Source: Planctomycetaceae bacterium
GTDB lineage: Bacteria > Planctomycetota > Planctomycetia > Pirellulales > Thermoguttaceae
Length of the DNA: 5,183 nt
Reading direction: 5' to 3'
NCBI GenBank assembly: GCA_031254675.1
Contig: JAIRTV010000068.1
Span: 1-5,183 of the forward strand
Every line of letters begins with the position of its first letter. Position 1 is the first letter of the stretch. Shown in pieces: positions 4,632 to 5,183 of this stretch. A program made the translations under genes and the position numbers. Under the pieces are notes generated by a model. The model was not told the origin of the DNA, did not search any database, and worked only from the letters and a program-made list of their open reading frames with translations.

Positions 4632-5183
4632 ATGTCTCGTTTCATAAACTCTTGCCGACTTGTTGCCAATAAAGGCGTTTGCTTAACGCTTGTGATTGGA
4701 CTTATTCTGTTTGGTTTTGGTTGCCGAAGTTTTTCTAACAAATCGCCATCGGCATTTCAACCGGTTCCTGCGCAACCTGTTCCGGCTCAACCCGCGTCAA
4801 CGCCAACTGATTTGGTTCGACCGGAACCAGCTCCACGCAATCCGACCCAACCGCCCCAACCCGTTTCGGTGTTGCCGAGTTCATCGCAACCTGTTTTAGC
4901 GCAATCGTTGCCGATTCCTACAACATCGTACCGACCGCCAACCTTTCTCGAAGTGGAAAATCAATCACGGTTTTCTTCTGAACAACCAATGTTGTCGTCG
5001 GGCAAAACGATGGTTTTCCGTCCGCAATCCCCTTCTGCGACTGTTCCTCCGAACATTTCGCCTAATATTCCGTCTCCTGTTTCCGCTAATACTGATGTTG
5101 ACGTTTTGAACCGGCGAATTTCGGAATTGGAAAAGGCGTTGGCGGAGCGTGCGACACCGACTGATCAGGAAAAACAACCGACA
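4632..5183 (+). CDS. Proline-rich putative lipoprotein, 3' end outside window
   Basis: The frame is open for 184 codons from the ATG at 4632 to the right edge. Residues 1-31 form an export signal: a basic start with Arg3, Arg9 and Lys14, a hydrophobic core VCLTLVIGLILFGFG (16-30), then Cys31 as likely lipid-attachment residue. The lipobox is loose, since Gly28 replaces the usual Leu at -3. A low-complexity Pro/Gln/Ser/Ala linker follows (about 38-150), including QPVPAQPVPAQPA (43-55). A charged heptad-like segment, DVLNRRISELEKALAERA (157-174), looks like the start of a coiled coil. This layout of lipid anchor, flexible linker and coiled coil suggests an envelope protein whose functional domain lies beyond the edge. 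An OmpA-like C-terminus is one guess without direct evidence. An in-frame TAG at 4584-4586 limits the start. GGAAG sits only one base before the ATG, too close for a normal SD. Family not recognised. Confidence 0.75.
   Translation, partial: MSRFINSCRLVANKGVCLTLVIGLILFGFGCRSFSNKSPSAFQPVPAQPVPAQPASTPTDLVRPEPAPRNPTQPPQPVSVLPSSSQPVLAQSLPIPTTSYRPPTFLEVENQSRFSSEQPMLSSGKTMVFRPQSPSATVPPNISPNIPSPVSANTDVDVLNRRISELEKALAERATPTDQEKQPT

Noticed and set aside
4478..4741. 87-codon minus frame across the lipoprotein start
   Set aside because: It is antisense to the signal peptide and crosses the C-rich tract, with no SD and no motif.
4965..5177. 70-codon minus frame, very Arg/Asn-rich
   Set aside because: It is the complement of the lipoprotein linker codons, and its composition (RRNIRRNVRRNSRRR) is a typical artefact.
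1..5183. CRISPR array, tRNA, rRNA, insertion sequence or defence cassette
   Set aside because: There is no regularly spaced repeat, cloverleaf, transposase motif or terminal inverted repeat pair. All long coding stretches are explained by metabolic genes and the lipoprotein.

Overview
The window reads as a piece of bacterial chromosome carrying housekeeping metabolism. It holds four complete genes and two fragments cut by the window edges. Several features together suggest a planctomycete-like bacterium: moderate GC, wide AT-rich gaps, single-gene transcription units, some starts without a Shine-Dalgarno (SD) sequence, a stand-alone HisI far from other his genes, and a proline-rich lipoprotein. 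This assignment comes from the look of the proteins and layout, not from a database search, and is moderate at best.

Layout on the + strand, left to right. The C-terminal tail of an unidentified protein ends at 103. A 268-base gap follows with a good promoter candidate. Next is hisI (372-758, phosphoribosyl-AMP cyclohydrolase, histidine step 3), then a pterin-binding methyltransferase of the dihydropteroate synthase / methyltetrahydrofolate methyltransferase superfamily, best started at 876 and ending at 1730. After a 134-base convergent gap come two minus-strand genes. One is a saccharopine-dehydrogenase-family enzyme that closely resembles carboxynorspermidine synthase (1865-3082, polyamine synthesis). 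The other is hemB (3157-4158, porphobilinogen synthase, zinc-type). A 473-base divergent gap with a nested inverted repeat separates hemB from a + strand lipoprotein gene (4632 onward) that runs off the right edge.

The four complete genes serve separate pathways: histidine, one-carbon/corrinoid or folate chemistry, polyamines, and tetrapyrroles. Nothing suggests a single functional cluster. A link between HemB (tetrapyrrole precursor of corrinoids) and the possible corrinoid-dependent methyltransferase is conceivable but unsupported here. Promoter-like sites with a TACAAT -10 hexamer lie ahead of all four complete genes, which fits separate transcription.

I found no mobile element, CRISPR array, tRNA, rRNA or defence system, and no convincing new multi-gene system. 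The items most worth checking are the nested inverted repeat at 4315-4413, the repeated TACAAT promoter pattern, the proline-rich lipoprotein with its C-rich leader, and the start and substrate of the methyltransferase.
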